From DASQUK01 sp035697145 (lineage in GTDB: Bacteria; Actinomycetota; Acidimicrobiia; Acidimicrobiales; VFJN01): a stretch of DNA of 64,000 nt. The stretch covers positions 6,561-70,560 of the forward strand of contig DASSDL010000224.1 of NCBI GenBank assembly GCA_035697145.1, given 5' to 3'. Shown here one piece after another: positions 33,733 to 41,806 of the stretch. The notes below the pieces were generated by a model. That model was given only the letters and a program-made list of their open reading frames with translations. It was not told the DNA's origin and did no database searches. The translations under genes were made by a program, and so were the position numbers. Within the stretch, counting starts at the first letter, position 1. Each line of letters starts with the position of its first letter.

Positions 33733-33762
33733 TCGATCAGCTAGCAGCCAGGAGCTGATCGA
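33733..33762. terminator. bidirectional hairpin overlapping a stop codon
   Basis: Perfect 10-bp inverted repeat TCGATCAGCT / AGCTGATCGA with a 10-base loop. It covers the stop and last codons of the minus-strand gene (33737-33958) and lies 13 bases after the plus-strand gene, so it could end both. Confidence 0.6.
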
Positions 33763-33958
33763 TGACCGCCTCGCAGCGCCGCACCGCGAGAAGGTCGACG
33801 GTCCGGAAGCTGGCGATCCGAGTGCTCCAGGAGTCGATGACCTCGCGGCCGTTGCCGCGGCGGAAGAAGGTGGTCATCGGGCCTTCTTGCTGGTATGCGT
33901 CCGCGCCGGCGACGGTCTCGACGCTCCGGTCTCGCAGCATCACCTCGAACGTCGGCAT
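33737..33958 (-). CDS. small protein of unknown function (73 aa)
   Basis: Starts MPTFEVMLRDRSVETVAGAD and continues with AYQQEGPMTTFFRRGNGREV, then a strand/helix ending RTVDLLAVRRCEAVIDQLLA. The pattern, short strands around a QQEG-TTFF segment, is that of small actinobacterial proteins without assigned function. ATG 33958 is favoured over an upstream in-frame start at 34027 because TACCGT ends seven bases before it. Confidence 0.6.
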   Translation of the reverse strand: MPTFEVMLRDRSVETVAGADAYQQEGPMTTFFRRGNGREVIDSWSTRIASFRTVDLLAVRRCEAVIDQLLAAS

Positions 33959-33965
33959 GCCGCGA

Positions 33966-33971
33966 ACGGTA
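33966..33971 (-). promoter_or_regulatory. -10 box of the 73-aa protein gene (leaderless)
   Basis: TACCGT on the minus strand, ending seven bases before the ATG at 33958. Confidence 0.45.
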
Positions 33972-34051
33972 CGGCGGATGGGCTGTGAGCTTCGAGAGGG
34001 ACAACCCTGTGAATTCAGACCAGCCATCTGTGTGCAGTTGTGGATAACCGC

Positions 34052-34303
34052 TCACCGATCTTCCCCGGCTTCGTTGTCGACGGGGATCGAGGCCGTGAAG
34101 AGCGCTGTGCGTCGCGACGAGGTCCCCGAGAGCATGTCGTTGAGCTGGTGTCGCGCGAAGGTCTCGTCGATGTCTGCGAGACGCTCGTGGATCAGCCAGG
34201 TCGTGCTGAGGCCAGGCGCACGCGTCCACTCCCCTCCGAACGGCTCCGCGTCCACCGCGGCACCGGGCCGCAGAAATGACACCACCCGATCCCCCCAAGA
34301 CAT
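34052..34303 (-). CDS. possible small protein (83 aa), unknown
   Basis: Codon use is GC3-rich and like that of neighbouring genes, and the chain (FGGEWTRAPGLSTTWLIHER, LADIDETFARHQLNDMLSG) looks like a real soluble protein. There is no Shine-Dalgarno, no clear -10 box and no family I recognise. Longer overlapping frames on both strands here (33741-34298 minus, 33762-34367 plus) look less protein-like. The 200 bases upstream of it hold nothing I can name. Confidence 0.4.
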   Translation of the reverse strand: MSWGDRVVSFLRPGAAVDAEPFGGEWTRAPGLSTTWLIHERLADIDETFARHQLNDMLSGTSSRRTALFTASIPVDNEAGEDR

Positions 34304-34508
34304 GACAGGGGGAAAAACCTGCCCGCCATGTGATGAGGGTGCGCCGACGGTATTACCGGTCGATTAGCGAGGCGGTGGTCCACTAGCCCCGAACGCACGC
34401 CTTCCCGGTCTGCTCCGGCCCTCCGCTGTGTGCTCGACGCCAGCGCGTCGTGGACGTCGACGCCGGGAGTGGCCACCGCCCGGATGATGGGCCGGCGGCG
34501 TGCTCGGC

Positions 34509-34751
34509 TCACATGTCGTCGTCGCTGCCGCGGGTGGCCGGCTCGGGATAGAGGTGCTCTAGCTCGCCCGGCTGGATGCGTGAGCGGCCGATGAAGTCGT
34601 CGACTTCGTGTGCCCGGAGCCGAATGACCCGGCCGAACCTGTAGGCGGGGAGCTCGCCATGGTCGATGAAGCGGTACAGGGTGCGGGGCGTGATGCCGAG
34701 GCGACGCGCCGCTTCTTGAGTCGAGAGCCACTCGGTCTCGTCGGTGTTCAC
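34509..34751 (-). CDS. BldC-like small helix-turn-helix DNA-binding protein
   Basis: 80 aa. EWLSTQEAARRLGITPRTLY ... RFIDHGELPAYRFGRVIRLR, then AHEVDDFIGRSRI, is the MerR-like winged helix of excisionase/BldC proteins. The acidic tail (EHLYPEPATRGSDDDM) is short. No integrase is nearby, so a regulator is more likely than a phage excisionase. GTG 34751 has AAGG eight bases upstream; GTG 34760 is possible. It is divergent from the tad operon, which it may control (position-based inference). Confidence 0.8.
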   Translation of the reverse strand: MNTDETEWLSTQEAARRLGITPRTLYRFIDHGELPAYRFGRVIRLRAHEVDDFIGRSRIQPGELEHLYPEPATRGSDDDM

Positions 34752-34826
34752 GGCACACACCTTACTCCCTCGCGTGGTGTTTTGGCATCTTTCGGTCTAA
34801 TCCTCACCGGAGCCGAACGAGTCGGC

Positions 34827-34832
34827 TAGGGT
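34827..34832 (+). promoter_or_regulatory. -10 box of the tad operon
   Basis: TAGGGT, 21 bases before the GTG at 34854, in the 100-base divergent gap shared with the BldC-like gene. Confidence 0.4.
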
Positions 34833-34853
34833 GTAGTCGCTTCCTCACGCCTA

Positions 34854-35636
34854 GTGAGTGAAGGGGCGATCGGGCTGTGGGGCGCCGGACCGCGCTGGGA
34901 GGTGCTCAACGGACGCGATGGTGACGCGAGCGGTACGAGCGATGACGCGATGGTCATGACGCGCCCGGGCAACGGTGCCGATGCTCCGGCGCCGAGTGGC
35001 GTCGCAGGCCGCGCGATCGACAGGCGGATGGGTCTGCCCGGCGCCCGCGCCATCCTGGGCGGGCTGCTGGTCGCCGTCGCCGGCGTGTGCACCTTCGTAG
35101 CCTGGCAGCACGCGTCGGGTGCCGCCCGCGAGTCCTATGCGGTGGCGGCCCGGCCGATCCACCCGGGCGAGTCGCTCACCGCCGACGACATCCGTTTCGA
35201 GCCCATCGATCTGCCGGCCCACCTGTCGGCCGCCGCGTTCACCGACGCGTCCGGCATCGAGGGCCGGGTGGCGCTGGGACCGATTGGCGACGGCGAGCTG
35301 GTGCAGCTCGGTCAGGTGAGCGATCCCGCGCCGGCGAGCCCCGCTGCGGAGCTGTCGTTCTCCATCGCCCGCGATCGTGCGGTCGACGGGCGCCTGCGCA
35401 GTGGCGACCTCGTCGACGTGTTCGTGACCGACGACGGCGGCACCACGGCGGTGGCCGAGGGTGTGCAGATCGTCGACGCCGTGACCCACGACGGCGGGTC
35501 CTTCGGCACTACCGGCGAGCTGACGATCACCGTGACCATCACAGATCCGGAGTTGCGCGAACCGCTCATCCAAGCGGTGCGCGAGGGAGAGGTCACTCTC
35601 GTTCGCAGCACGCACCTGTCCCGCGAGGGTGGTTGA
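34854..35636 (+). CDS. SAF-domain pilus assembly protein (CpaB/RcpC-like)
   Basis: 260 aa. One membrane helix (AILGGLLVAVAGVCTFVAWQ, about 64-83) is followed by an SAF domain (SYAVAARPIHPGESLTADDI, then GRVALGPIGDGELVQLGQVS) and a C-terminal strand-rich part (GRLRSGDLVDVFVTDDGGTT). In Tad systems CpaB/RcpC lies outside the membrane and helps build the secretion channel. GTG 34854 is the chosen start; methionines at about residues 33 and 35 are alternatives. Its stop overlaps the tadZ ATG (TGATG). Confidence 0.82.
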   Translation: MSEGAIGLWGAGPRWEVLNGRDGDASGTSDDAMVMTRPGNGADAPAPSGVAGRAIDRRMGLPGARAILGGLLVAVAGVCTFVAWQHASGAARESYAVAARPIHPGESLTADDIRFEPIDLPAHLSAAAFTDASGIEGRVALGPIGDGELVQLGQVSDPAPASPAAELSFSIARDRAVDGRLRSGDLVDVFVTDDGGTTAVAEGVQIVDAVTHDGGSFGTTGELTITVTITDPELREPLIQAVREGEVTLVRSTHLSREGG

Positions 35637-36973
35637 TGGCCACCGACCGCTACGTCGTCCTTGGACTCGCCCGGGCGCGCGCGGCGTGGTTCGGGCAGGT
35701 GGCGCGCTGGGCGACCGCCGCGGCACTGCCGGTCGATTTCGTCAAGACGGTGTCGGGCGAGGAGGTGCGGGCCCGCCTGCGCTCGGGCCGCCCGTTCTCG
35801 GCGCTGCTGGTCGACGGGGGACTGGCGGCGCTCGACCGTGACCTGATCGACCTCGCTGGCCGCCACGGTTGCGCGGTCATTGCGGTCGACGACGGGCGGT
35901 CGGCCCGGTCGTGGCGCGACCTCGGCGTGGCGGCGGTGCTTCCCGCCGACGTCGAACGGGGAGTGTTGCTGGACGCCCTCCGCGCGGTGGCGCAACCCAT
36001 CGCCCGCCGCGACGACTCGGCGGACCTTCCCGACCCGGTGGACCCGGCGCCCGCACGCTGGCGGGGTCGGTCGGTGGCCGTGACCGGCTCGGGTGGCGTT
36101 GGTCGCTCGACGCTGGCGATGGCCATTGCCGCGGGGTTGGCGGCCGATCCTCGGGATGCCGGCTTGGTGCTTCTCGCCGACCTGGCGCTCCACGCGCAAC
36201 AGGCACTGCTGCACGACGCCGGCGACGTCTTGCCCGGCGTCGCGGAGCTGGCCGATGCTTGCCGGGGCACGGCGCTCGACTCCGCCGAGGTGCGGAGGCT
36301 CTGCTTCTCGGTGCCGACCCGCGGCTACGACCTGCTGCTGGGGCTGCGACGCCACCGGGACTGGACGGCACTGCGGCCCCGGGCCGTGGCGGTCGCCCTC
36401 GACGGTGTGCGGCGCGCCTACCGGGTCGTGGTGAGCGACGTCGACCCTGACGTCGAGGGCGAGGCAGAGTGCGGATCGCTCGACGTAGAGGACCGGAACC
36501 TGCTGGCCCGTACGGCCCTCCGGAACGCCGAGGTAGTCCTGGTGGTTGGCCACCCGGGAATGGCGGCCGTCCATGCGCAGCTGCGGGTCGTGCGCGACCT
36601 CGTCGAATTCGGCGTCGCCGGCGCCCGGATCGTGCCCGTCGTCAACCGGGCGCCCCGCGGCCCGCGGCAGAGAGCCGAGCTCGCGGCCACGCTCGCGGGC
36701 ACGTTGCTGGCGGCCGCGTGTCCCGGCGTCACCCTGGCCTCGACCCCGATCTTCGTCCCCGAGCGACGCCGGCTCGACGACCTGGTCAGGGACGGCGCAC
36801 CCCTGCCGCCACAGATCGTCCGCCCGGTCACAGGAGCGGTCCGGGCGTTGCTCGACCGAACGCCCGAGCTACCGGCGCCGCCCCGGCCGCCCGAACCCGT
36901 GGTGGTGGCGCCCGGATCCCTGGGTAGCTGGGCCGCCGACGATGGCGAGCCCGACGAGAAGGCTGGGTCGTGA
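35636..36973 (+). CDS. TadZ/CpaE-like protein with altered P-loop
   Basis: 445 aa. Residues 1-120 resemble a receiver-like domain (FSALLVDGGLAALDRDLIDL). Residues 145-400 are a MinD/ParA-type ATPase fold. The P-loop reads GSGGVGRST (151-159): the signature lysine is Ser152 and the P-loop lysine is Arg157. Elsewhere the fold remains (LVLLADLALHAQQALLHDAG, VVVSDVDPDVEGE, ARIVPVVNRAPRG). TadZ places the pilus machine at its cell site; nucleotide use is doubtful here. Stop and start overlaps link it to both neighbours. Confidence 0.8.
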   Translation: MATDRYVVLGLARARAAWFGQVARWATAAALPVDFVKTVSGEEVRARLRSGRPFSALLVDGGLAALDRDLIDLAGRHGCAVIAVDDGRSARSWRDLGVAAVLPADVERGVLLDALRAVAQPIARRDDSADLPDPVDPAPARWRGRSVAVTGSGGVGRSTLAMAIAAGLAADPRDAGLVLLADLALHAQQALLHDAGDVLPGVAELADACRGTALDSAEVRRLCFSVPTRGYDLLLGLRRHRDWTALRPRAVAVALDGVRRAYRVVVSDVDPDVEGEAECGSLDVEDRNLLARTALRNAEVVLVVGHPGMAAVHAQLRVVRDLVEFGVAGARIVPVVNRAPRGPRQRAELAATLAGTLLAAACPGVTLASTPIFVPERRRLDDLVRDGAPLPPQIVRPVTGAVRALLDRTPELPAPPRPPEPVVVAPGSLGSWAADDGEPDEKAGS

Positions 36974-38331
36974 CCCCGTCCACGTGGCGGCCCGAACGCC
37001 TCGCCGGCGCCACGCCGTCACCGCTGGTCGAGATCGAGCGCCTCGTCCAGGAGCGGGCCAAGGACGTATCGCTGGAGATGTCGTCCCCGGGGGGAGAAGC
37101 CAAGCTCAGGGCGCTCATCGCGGAGGAGGTGGCGCGCTGGGGCGACGACCACCGACGCGGGCGGCGGCCGTTTGCACTCGCCGATCCCGATCAGGTCGTC
37201 GAGCGCGCCTTCCGCAACCTGGCGCGCTACGGCCCACTCACCCCGCTGCTCGACGACGACGACGTGTGGGAGATCATGGTGAACGATCCCCAGACGGTGT
37301 TCGTGCGCCGCCATCGTGGCCAGTCGGGGTACCACGACGAGGTCTTCCACGACGACGACCACGTGCTGCGGACGCTGACCAAGCTGCTCGACGACGCGTC
37401 CAGCGCCCACCGCAAGCTCGATCCGGCCGACGGCCTCCAGGACGCGCAGCTCGACGACGGCGCGCGGGTCCACATCGTCCACGGGGACGTCGCGCGCGGC
37501 GGGCATGTGCTCGTGAACATCCGGAAGTTCACGGGCATCCCGTTCGCCTCGCTCGACGAGCTGGTCGGGCGGGGCATGCTCACGGCACGGGTGGCGGCGT
37601 TCCTACGGGCCTGTGTGCAGGCGCGGCTCTCGATCGTGTTCGCCGGCCATCCCGGCGCCGGCAAGACGACGCTGCTGTCGTGCACCGCGGCCGAGCTCGA
37701 CCCGGCGCTGCGGGTGGTGGTGGCCGAGGAGGTGTTCGAGGCCGACATTCCGCTGCCCAACGTCGCCCACATGCAGACCCGCGCGGCCCGCTCGGACCGC
37801 GAGCCGGTCGACCTGCGGCGGTTGGTGGCGGGATTCCTGCGCATGGCACCCGACGTGGCCATCGTTGGCGAGGTGCGGGACCGCGAGGCGCTGCCCCTGC
37901 TCCTGACGCTGTCGTCGGGGGTCACCGGGTTCACGACGATCCACGCCGGGTCGGCGCGCCAGGCGCTGACCCGGTTGCGGTTCGTGTGCCAGCTCGCCGA
38001 CGCGCCAGGCGGGCTGCCGCTGGCGGCGCTCAACACGCTGGTGAGCGAGAGCATCGACGTGGTCGTGCACTGCACCCGCACGGCCGGCGGGCCGCGGGTG
38101 ACCGAGCTCGTCATGGTCGAGGACCTGCAGGGCGGGCTCGACGCCACGCAGTTCACGGTCACCGAGGTGTTCCGGCGGCCCGGGCCCGACCAGGCGCTGG
38201 CGTGGACCGGCAACCTGCCCGTCCGGGCCGCTCGAGCGTTGGCTGACGCCGGTCATGATGTCCGGCGGCTGCTGGACGATCGTTCCGGCGCCGGTGTCGA
38301 GCGCCTCGAGGTTCGGGGGGCGATCGTATGA
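36970..38331 (+). CDS. tadA: TadA/CpaF secretion ATPase
   Basis: 453 aa hexameric motor for Tad pilus assembly. N-terminal helical domain, then YGPLTPLLDDDDVWEIMVND, Walker A FAGHPGAGKTTLLSC (about 218-232), the Asp and His boxes around EEVFEADIPLPNVAHMQTRA, Walker B APDVAIVGEVRDREALPLLL, and TTIHAGSARQALTRLRFV. All catalytic motifs look intact. GTG 36970 overlaps the tadZ stop (GTGA). The stop overlaps the ATG of a 49-codon ORF that leads to tadB. Confidence 0.93.
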   Translation: MTPSTWRPERLAGATPSPLVEIERLVQERAKDVSLEMSSPGGEAKLRALIAEEVARWGDDHRRGRRPFALADPDQVVERAFRNLARYGPLTPLLDDDDVWEIMVNDPQTVFVRRHRGQSGYHDEVFHDDDHVLRTLTKLLDDASSAHRKLDPADGLQDAQLDDGARVHIVHGDVARGGHVLVNIRKFTGIPFASLDELVGRGMLTARVAAFLRACVQARLSIVFAGHPGAGKTTLLSCTAAELDPALRVVVAEEVFEADIPLPNVAHMQTRAARSDREPVDLRRLVAGFLRMAPDVAIVGEVRDREALPLLLTLSSGVTGFTTIHAGSARQALTRLRFVCQLADAPGGLPLAALNTLVSESIDVVVHCTRTAGGPRVTELVMVEDLQGGLDATQFTVTEVFRRPGPDQALAWTGNLPVRAARALADAGHDVRRLLDDRSGAGVERLEVRGAIV

Positions 38332-38477
38332 GCGAGCGTCCGTCGAGGGTGACGGGGAAGCACGGTGAGAGCGAGCCGAGGGCCCGAGCGGCCCGCCGCC
38401 GTAGGCGGCAAGAGCGGGAGTCGACGCGTCGGAGCCCGAGCGGCCCGCTGCGAAGCAGCAAGAGCGGGAAGCGATGA
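38328..38477 (+). CDS. basic 49-aa mini-ORF linking tadA to tadB
   Basis: ATG 38328 overlaps the tadA stop (ATGA) and its TGA overlaps the tadB ATG (ATGA), so it closes the 142-base gap exactly. The peptide begins MSERPSRVTGKHGESEP, is very rich in Arg/Ser and ends RSSKSGKR. Two copies of the interspersed hairpin repeat make up most of it. A shorter ORF with the same MSERP start and SSKSGK ending occupies the same position between two ABC permease genes at 61828-61908. It may be a translated linker rather than a functional protein. Confidence 0.45.
   Translation: MSERPSRVTGKHGESEPRARAARRRRRQERESTRRSPSGPLRSSKSGKR
38381..38419 (+). repeat. interspersed hairpin repeat, copy B
   Basis: 39 bp: GGCCCGAGCGGCCCG, hairpin GCCGCC-GTA-GGCGGC (its outer G shared with the left flank), then AAGAGCGGGA. 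The flanks equal those of copy A at 4569-4607 while the stem differs on both arms in a compensating way. Confidence 0.75.
38434..38469 (+). repeat. interspersed hairpin repeat, copy C
   Basis: 36 bp: GCCCGAGCGGCCC, hairpin GCTGC-GAA-GCAGC, AAGAGCGGGA. It ends four bases before the tadB ATG, so its AGCGGGA lies where a ribosome site would be. Confidence 0.75.
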
Positions 38478-39358
38478 CCGGGCTCGTGGTGGCGCTCTGT
38501 GCTGCCGTCGGGACCTACTACCTGTACACGGCGCTGGTGCTCGGCTGGCGGGGACTGCGCCCGGGTCCGCCGGTGGCGCGGCCGGCCCCGAGTCGGCGCG
38601 GCGCGTCGGACTGGCTCGCGCAGGCGGGCGTGGGTGACGTCAGCGTGCGGCAGTTCGTGCTTGTCACCGCGGCGCTGATGGCGTTGGGGGCCCTCGGCGG
38701 ACTGGCCCTGTTCGGCGCGGCCCTTCCGGCGTTGGTCCTGGCCCTGTGCGTCGGGGCCGCTCCGTTCGCGTCCTACCGGGTGCGCCGCCAGCAGCTGCGG
38801 GCCGCCGCCCAGGAGGCCTGGCCGCGACTGATCGAGGAGATCCGCATCCGCACCTCGGGCCTGGGCCGGTCGGTGCCCCAGGCCCTGTTCGAGGCGGGTG
38901 AACGGGCGCCCGCCAGCCTCCGTCCGGCGTTCGCAGCGGCGCAGCGGGAATGGGTGCTCTCGACGGACTTCGAGCGCACGGTGGCGGTTCTGAAGGACGG
39001 GCTGGCGGATCCCACCGCGGACGCCGCCTGCGAGACCCTGCTGGTGGCGCACGAGGTGGGCGGCAGCGACCTCGACCGGCGGCTGGAGGCGCTGATCGAG
39101 GACCGCGTGATCGACGTCCAGGGCCGCAAGGACGCGCGTTCGAAGCAGGCCGGCGTGCGCTTCGCACGACGGTTCGTGCTCCTCGTCCCGTTGGGCATGG
39201 CGCTGGTGGGCATGTCGGTTGGCAACGGGCGGGCGGCCTACGCCACACCGTGGGGCCAGACGATGGTCGTCATCGGGATCACCTCGGTGGTGGCGTGCTG
39301 GGTGTGGGCGGGGCGGCTGCTCAGGCTGCCCGAAGAGCAGCGGGTCTTCTTCGAGTAG
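38474..39358 (+). CDS. tadB: TadB-like type II secretion F-domain protein
   Basis: 294 aa inner-membrane platform protein. N-terminal helix (LVVALCAAVGTYYLYTALVL), two helices (FVLVTAALMALGALGGLALF, ALPALVLALCVGAAPF), then the cytoplasmic T2SSF domain (AWPRLIEEIRIRTSGLGRSV, AAQREWVLSTDFERTVAVLK, ALIEDRVIDVQGRKDARSKQ) and two C-terminal helices. ATG 38474 overlaps the mini-ORF stop. TadB and TadC together transmit motor movement to the growing pilus. Confidence 0.88.
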   Translation: MTGLVVALCAAVGTYYLYTALVLGWRGLRPGPPVARPAPSRRGASDWLAQAGVGDVSVRQFVLVTAALMALGALGGLALFGAALPALVLALCVGAAPFASYRVRRQQLRAAAQEAWPRLIEEIRIRTSGLGRSVPQALFEAGERAPASLRPAFAAAQREWVLSTDFERTVAVLKDGLADPTADAACETLLVAHEVGGSDLDRRLEALIEDRVIDVQGRKDARSKQAGVRFARRFVLLVPLGMALVGMSVGNGRAAYATPWGQTMVVIGITSVVACWVWAGRLLRLPEEQRVFFE

Positions 39359-39377
39359 GCGTGGTCGAGGAGGTGAG

Positions 39378-40292
39378 GTGAACCAGACTCAGCTGTTGGC
39401 GACGGGGGCGCTGGCGCTGTTCGCCGGCACGACGCTGCTGCTGAGCCGGATCCGGTGGTTCCGGCGGCGGCCGCTGGTGGACCGCTTGGCGCCCTATGTT
39501 CCCGGTGGGTCGACGGCGCGGAGTACCAGCGTCCTGCTGTCGGCGGACACCTTCGGGCAGGTGATCGGGCCCGTGGCCCGAGCCGTGGGGGAGCGGGTGG
39601 CACGGGCGGTGGGCGTGACCGAGTCGCTGGCGCTGCGGCTCGAGCGGATCGGATCGACGCTCGACGTCACCGCCTTCCGGGTCCGCCAGCTGGCATGGGC
39701 CGCGGTCGGCCTGGTGGCCGGAACCGTCGTCGCCGTGGCCACCCAGCAGTCGGGACCGGTGGCACTGCTCCTGATCGTGACCGGGCCGTTGATCGGCTTG
39801 CTGGTGGTCGAGCAGCGCCTGGCCTTGGAATCGCAGGCGTGGCAGCGCCGCATCGTCCTGGAGCTTCCGGTCGTGGCCGAGCAGCTCGGCATGCTGCTGT
39901 CGGCCGGCTATTCGTTGGGTGCCGGGCTCAGCCGGCTGGCCGCCCGCGGCAAGGGCGCGTGCGGCCGGGACCTACAAAGGGTGGTCGGCCGCATCCGCCA
40001 AGGGCTGTCGGAGACCGAGGCGTTGCGGGAATGGGCGACGGTGGCCGACGTCGACGCCCTCCACCGGCTGGTCGGGGTCCTGGCGCTCAACCGCCAGTCA
40101 GGCGACCTGGGGCGGTTGATCGGCGAGGAGGCCCGGGCGATCCGCCGCGACGTCCATCGAGAGCTGATCGAGACCATCGAGCGCCGCGGTCAGCAGGTCT
40201 GGATCCCGGTAACCGTCGCCGCGCTGGTACCAGGTGTCATCTTCCTGGCGGTGCCGTTCATCGACGCCCTCAGCCTGTTCGCCAACTCGTGA
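39378..40292 (+). CDS. tadC: TadC-like type II secretion F-domain protein
   Basis: 304 aa, the second platform protein. Helices LLATGALALFAGTTLLLSRI, LAWAAVGLVAGTVVAVATQQ and VALLLIVTGPLIGLLVVEQR are followed by a T2SSF domain (RIVLELPVVAEQLGMLLSAG, SLGAGLSRLAARG, GLSETEALREWA) and a final pair of helices. GTG 39378 has GGAGGTGAG directly upstream. It is followed 11 bases later by the pilin-like gene. Confidence 0.88.
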   Translation: MNQTQLLATGALALFAGTTLLLSRIRWFRRRPLVDRLAPYVPGGSTARSTSVLLSADTFGQVIGPVARAVGERVARAVGVTESLALRLERIGSTLDVTAFRVRQLAWAAVGLVAGTVVAVATQQSGPVALLLIVTGPLIGLLVVEQRLALESQAWQRRIVLELPVVAEQLGMLLSAGYSLGAGLSRLAARGKGACGRDLQRVVGRIRQGLSETEALREWATVADVDALHRLVGVLALNRQSGDLGRLIGEEARAIRRDVHRELIETIERRGQQVWIPVTVAALVPGVIFLAVPFIDALSLFANS

Positions 40293-40303
40293 AGGAGTCA
40301 GTC

Positions 40304-40489
40304 ATGTCATTGTCAAGTGCCCAGGGCACGAGGTTCGGTCGAGACGATCGCGGCGAAGGGGTCATCTCGGCAGCGATCGCCGTGCTGATCATGGCGTTCC
40401 TCGGGGCGCTGATGTGGGTCGGGTTCAAGTCGATGTGGGACACCACCGAGCAGAAGACCAACGACCAGATCGAGCAGATCGGGGGGTGA
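40304..40489 (+). CDS. Flp-pilin-like small peptide
   Basis: 61 aa. A charged leader (RFGRDDRGEG) precedes one hydrophobic helix (VISAAIAVLIMAFLGALMWV) and a short polar tail (EQKTNDQIEQIGG). Size, single helix and position between tadC and tadE fit a Flp-type pilin, though the usual G/xxxxEY cleavage site is not clear. The ribosome site GAAGGAG (40291-40297) is among the best in the window, as expected for a structural subunit. The stop overlaps the next GTG. Confidence 0.7.
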   Translation: MSLSSAQGTRFGRDDRGEGVISAAIAVLIMAFLGALMWVGFKSMWDTTEQKTNDQIEQIGG

Positions 40490-40887
40490 GGGATGACCGC
40501 GGCGTGGGGTTGGTACCCACCGCCGCCGGGTTCGTGGTGTTCCTCCTGTTCCTGTTGCTGGCGGTGCAGGTGCTCTACGGCCTGTACGCCACGTCCACGG
40601 TGCGGGGGGCGCTGAACGACGCCGCGTCGCGCGCCGCCAACGGACGGAGCACCCAGGTCCAGCTGGAGCGGTTGGCGGACGACGCCGAGCGGTCGTTGGG
40701 ACCGATGGGTCAACGCACGACGATCCGGCTGCGCCTGGTGGACGACGACGCCGACGGGATGCCGGACGTGGTGGCCGGCTCGGCGGTGGCCGACCCGCCC
40801 CGGTTCGTGCCGCCACCACTCGGCGGTGTCGCCGGGCTCGATGACATAGACGTGTCGGTGCGGGTGCGGATCGAACGGTTTCGGTGA
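40486..40887 (+). CDS. TadE-like pseudopilin
   Basis: 133 aa. VRDDRGVGLVPTAAGFVVFL opens a single membrane helix (VVFLLFLLLAVQVLYGLYAT) followed by STVRGALNDAASRAANGRST, the TadE post-helix pattern, and a small extracellular domain with an Asp-rich turn (VDDDADGMPDVV). GTG 40486 overlaps the pilin-like stop (GTGA). It ends the tad operon; era follows with its own promoter box. Confidence 0.72.
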   Translation: MRDDRGVGLVPTAAGFVVFLLFLLLAVQVLYGLYATSTVRGALNDAASRAANGRSTQVQLERLADDAERSLGPMGQRTTIRLRLVDDDADGMPDVVAGSAVADPPRFVPPPLGGVAGLDDIDVSVRVRIERFR

Positions 40888-40921
40888 ACCGTCTACGGGC
40901 GGTCCACGAACGAGGCGACGG

Positions 40922-40927
40922 TAGGTT
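40922..40927 (+). promoter_or_regulatory. -10 box of era (leaderless)
   Basis: TAGGTT ends six bases before the era GTG at 40934; no Shine-Dalgarno lies between. Confidence 0.45.
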
Positions 40928-40933
40928 TCCGTC

Positions 40934-41806
40934 GTGAACGATCCCCGGGAGCCCGGTACCGGCACCGACTTCCGGTCGGGTTTCGTGAGCCTGGTCGGCA
41001 GGCCCAACGTGGGGAAGTCGACGCTGCTCAACCGCATCCTCGGGCACAAGGTCGCAATCGTCTCCGACAAGCCCCAGACCACGCGGCATCGGATCCAGGG
41101 GGTCCTCAACCGGCCGGGCGCCCAGGCCGTGTTCGTCGACACGCCCGGCATCCACAAGCCCCGTACCGCGCTGGGTGAGCGGCTCAACGTGGCCGCCGAG
41201 TCGGCCATTGGGGACGTCGACGTGGTGGTGCTGGTGCTCGACGCCACGCAGCCACTGGGGCGCGGCGACCGCTGGGTGGCGGAGCGCGTGCCCGCCGACG
41301 CGGTGGTCGTCGTCAACAAGGTCGACATCGCCCGCCCGGCCGCTGTGCTCGAGCAGCTGCGCGCCGCCGCCGAGCTCGACCTCGCAGAATACTTCCCGCT
41401 GTCGGCCCGCACGGGGGCCGGGGTGGACGAACTGGTCGACCACGTCGTCGAGCGACTGCCGGCCGGACCGCGGTACTTCCCGGAGGACATGGTCACCGAC
41501 GTGCCCGAGGCGTTCTGGGTGGCCGAGCTGGTGCGCGAGCAATTGCTGGCGGTGGCGCGGGAAGAGCTGCCCCATTCGATCGCCACCCGCGTGACCGAGT
41601 GGGACTGGCCACTCATTCGCTGCGAGATCCTCGTGGAGCGCGACTCGCAGAAGGGCATCGTCATCGGCCATCGGGGCGAGGTCCTCAAGCAGGTCGGCAC
41701 CGCGGTGCGCTCGCAGCTTCCCGACGGCGCCTACCTCGAGCTGCATGTCAAGGTCGACAAGGATTGGCAGCGCCGGCCGGCCGCTCTGGACCGATTGGGG
41801 TTCTAG
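40934..41806 (+). CDS. era: GTPase Era
   Basis: 290 aa 16S rRNA-binding GTPase for 30S assembly. G1 GRPNVGKSTLLNRILG, G2 region TTRHRIQGV, G3 DTPGIHKPRT, G4 NKVD; the C-terminal KH domain has ILVERDSQKGIVIGHRGEVL. It ends LDRLGF. The stop shares the palindrome CTAG with the stop of the convergent helicase gene, a four-base tail-to-tail overlap with no room for a terminator. Confidence 0.97.
   Translation: MNDPREPGTGTDFRSGFVSLVGRPNVGKSTLLNRILGHKVAIVSDKPQTTRHRIQGVLNRPGAQAVFVDTPGIHKPRTALGERLNVAAESAIGDVDVVVLVLDATQPLGRGDRWVAERVPADAVVVVNKVDIARPAAVLEQLRAAAELDLAEYFPLSARTGAGVDELVDHVVERLPAGPRYFPEDMVTDVPEAFWVAELVREQLLAVAREELPHSIATRVTEWDWPLIRCEILVERDSQKGIVIGHRGEVLKQVGTAVRSQLPDGAYLELHVKVDKDWQRRPAALDRLGF

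Noticed and set aside
34509..34751. Excisionase suggesting an integrated element
   Set aside because: No integrase, att repeats or phage genes nearby; the protein fits BldC-like regulators, so I call it a regulator.
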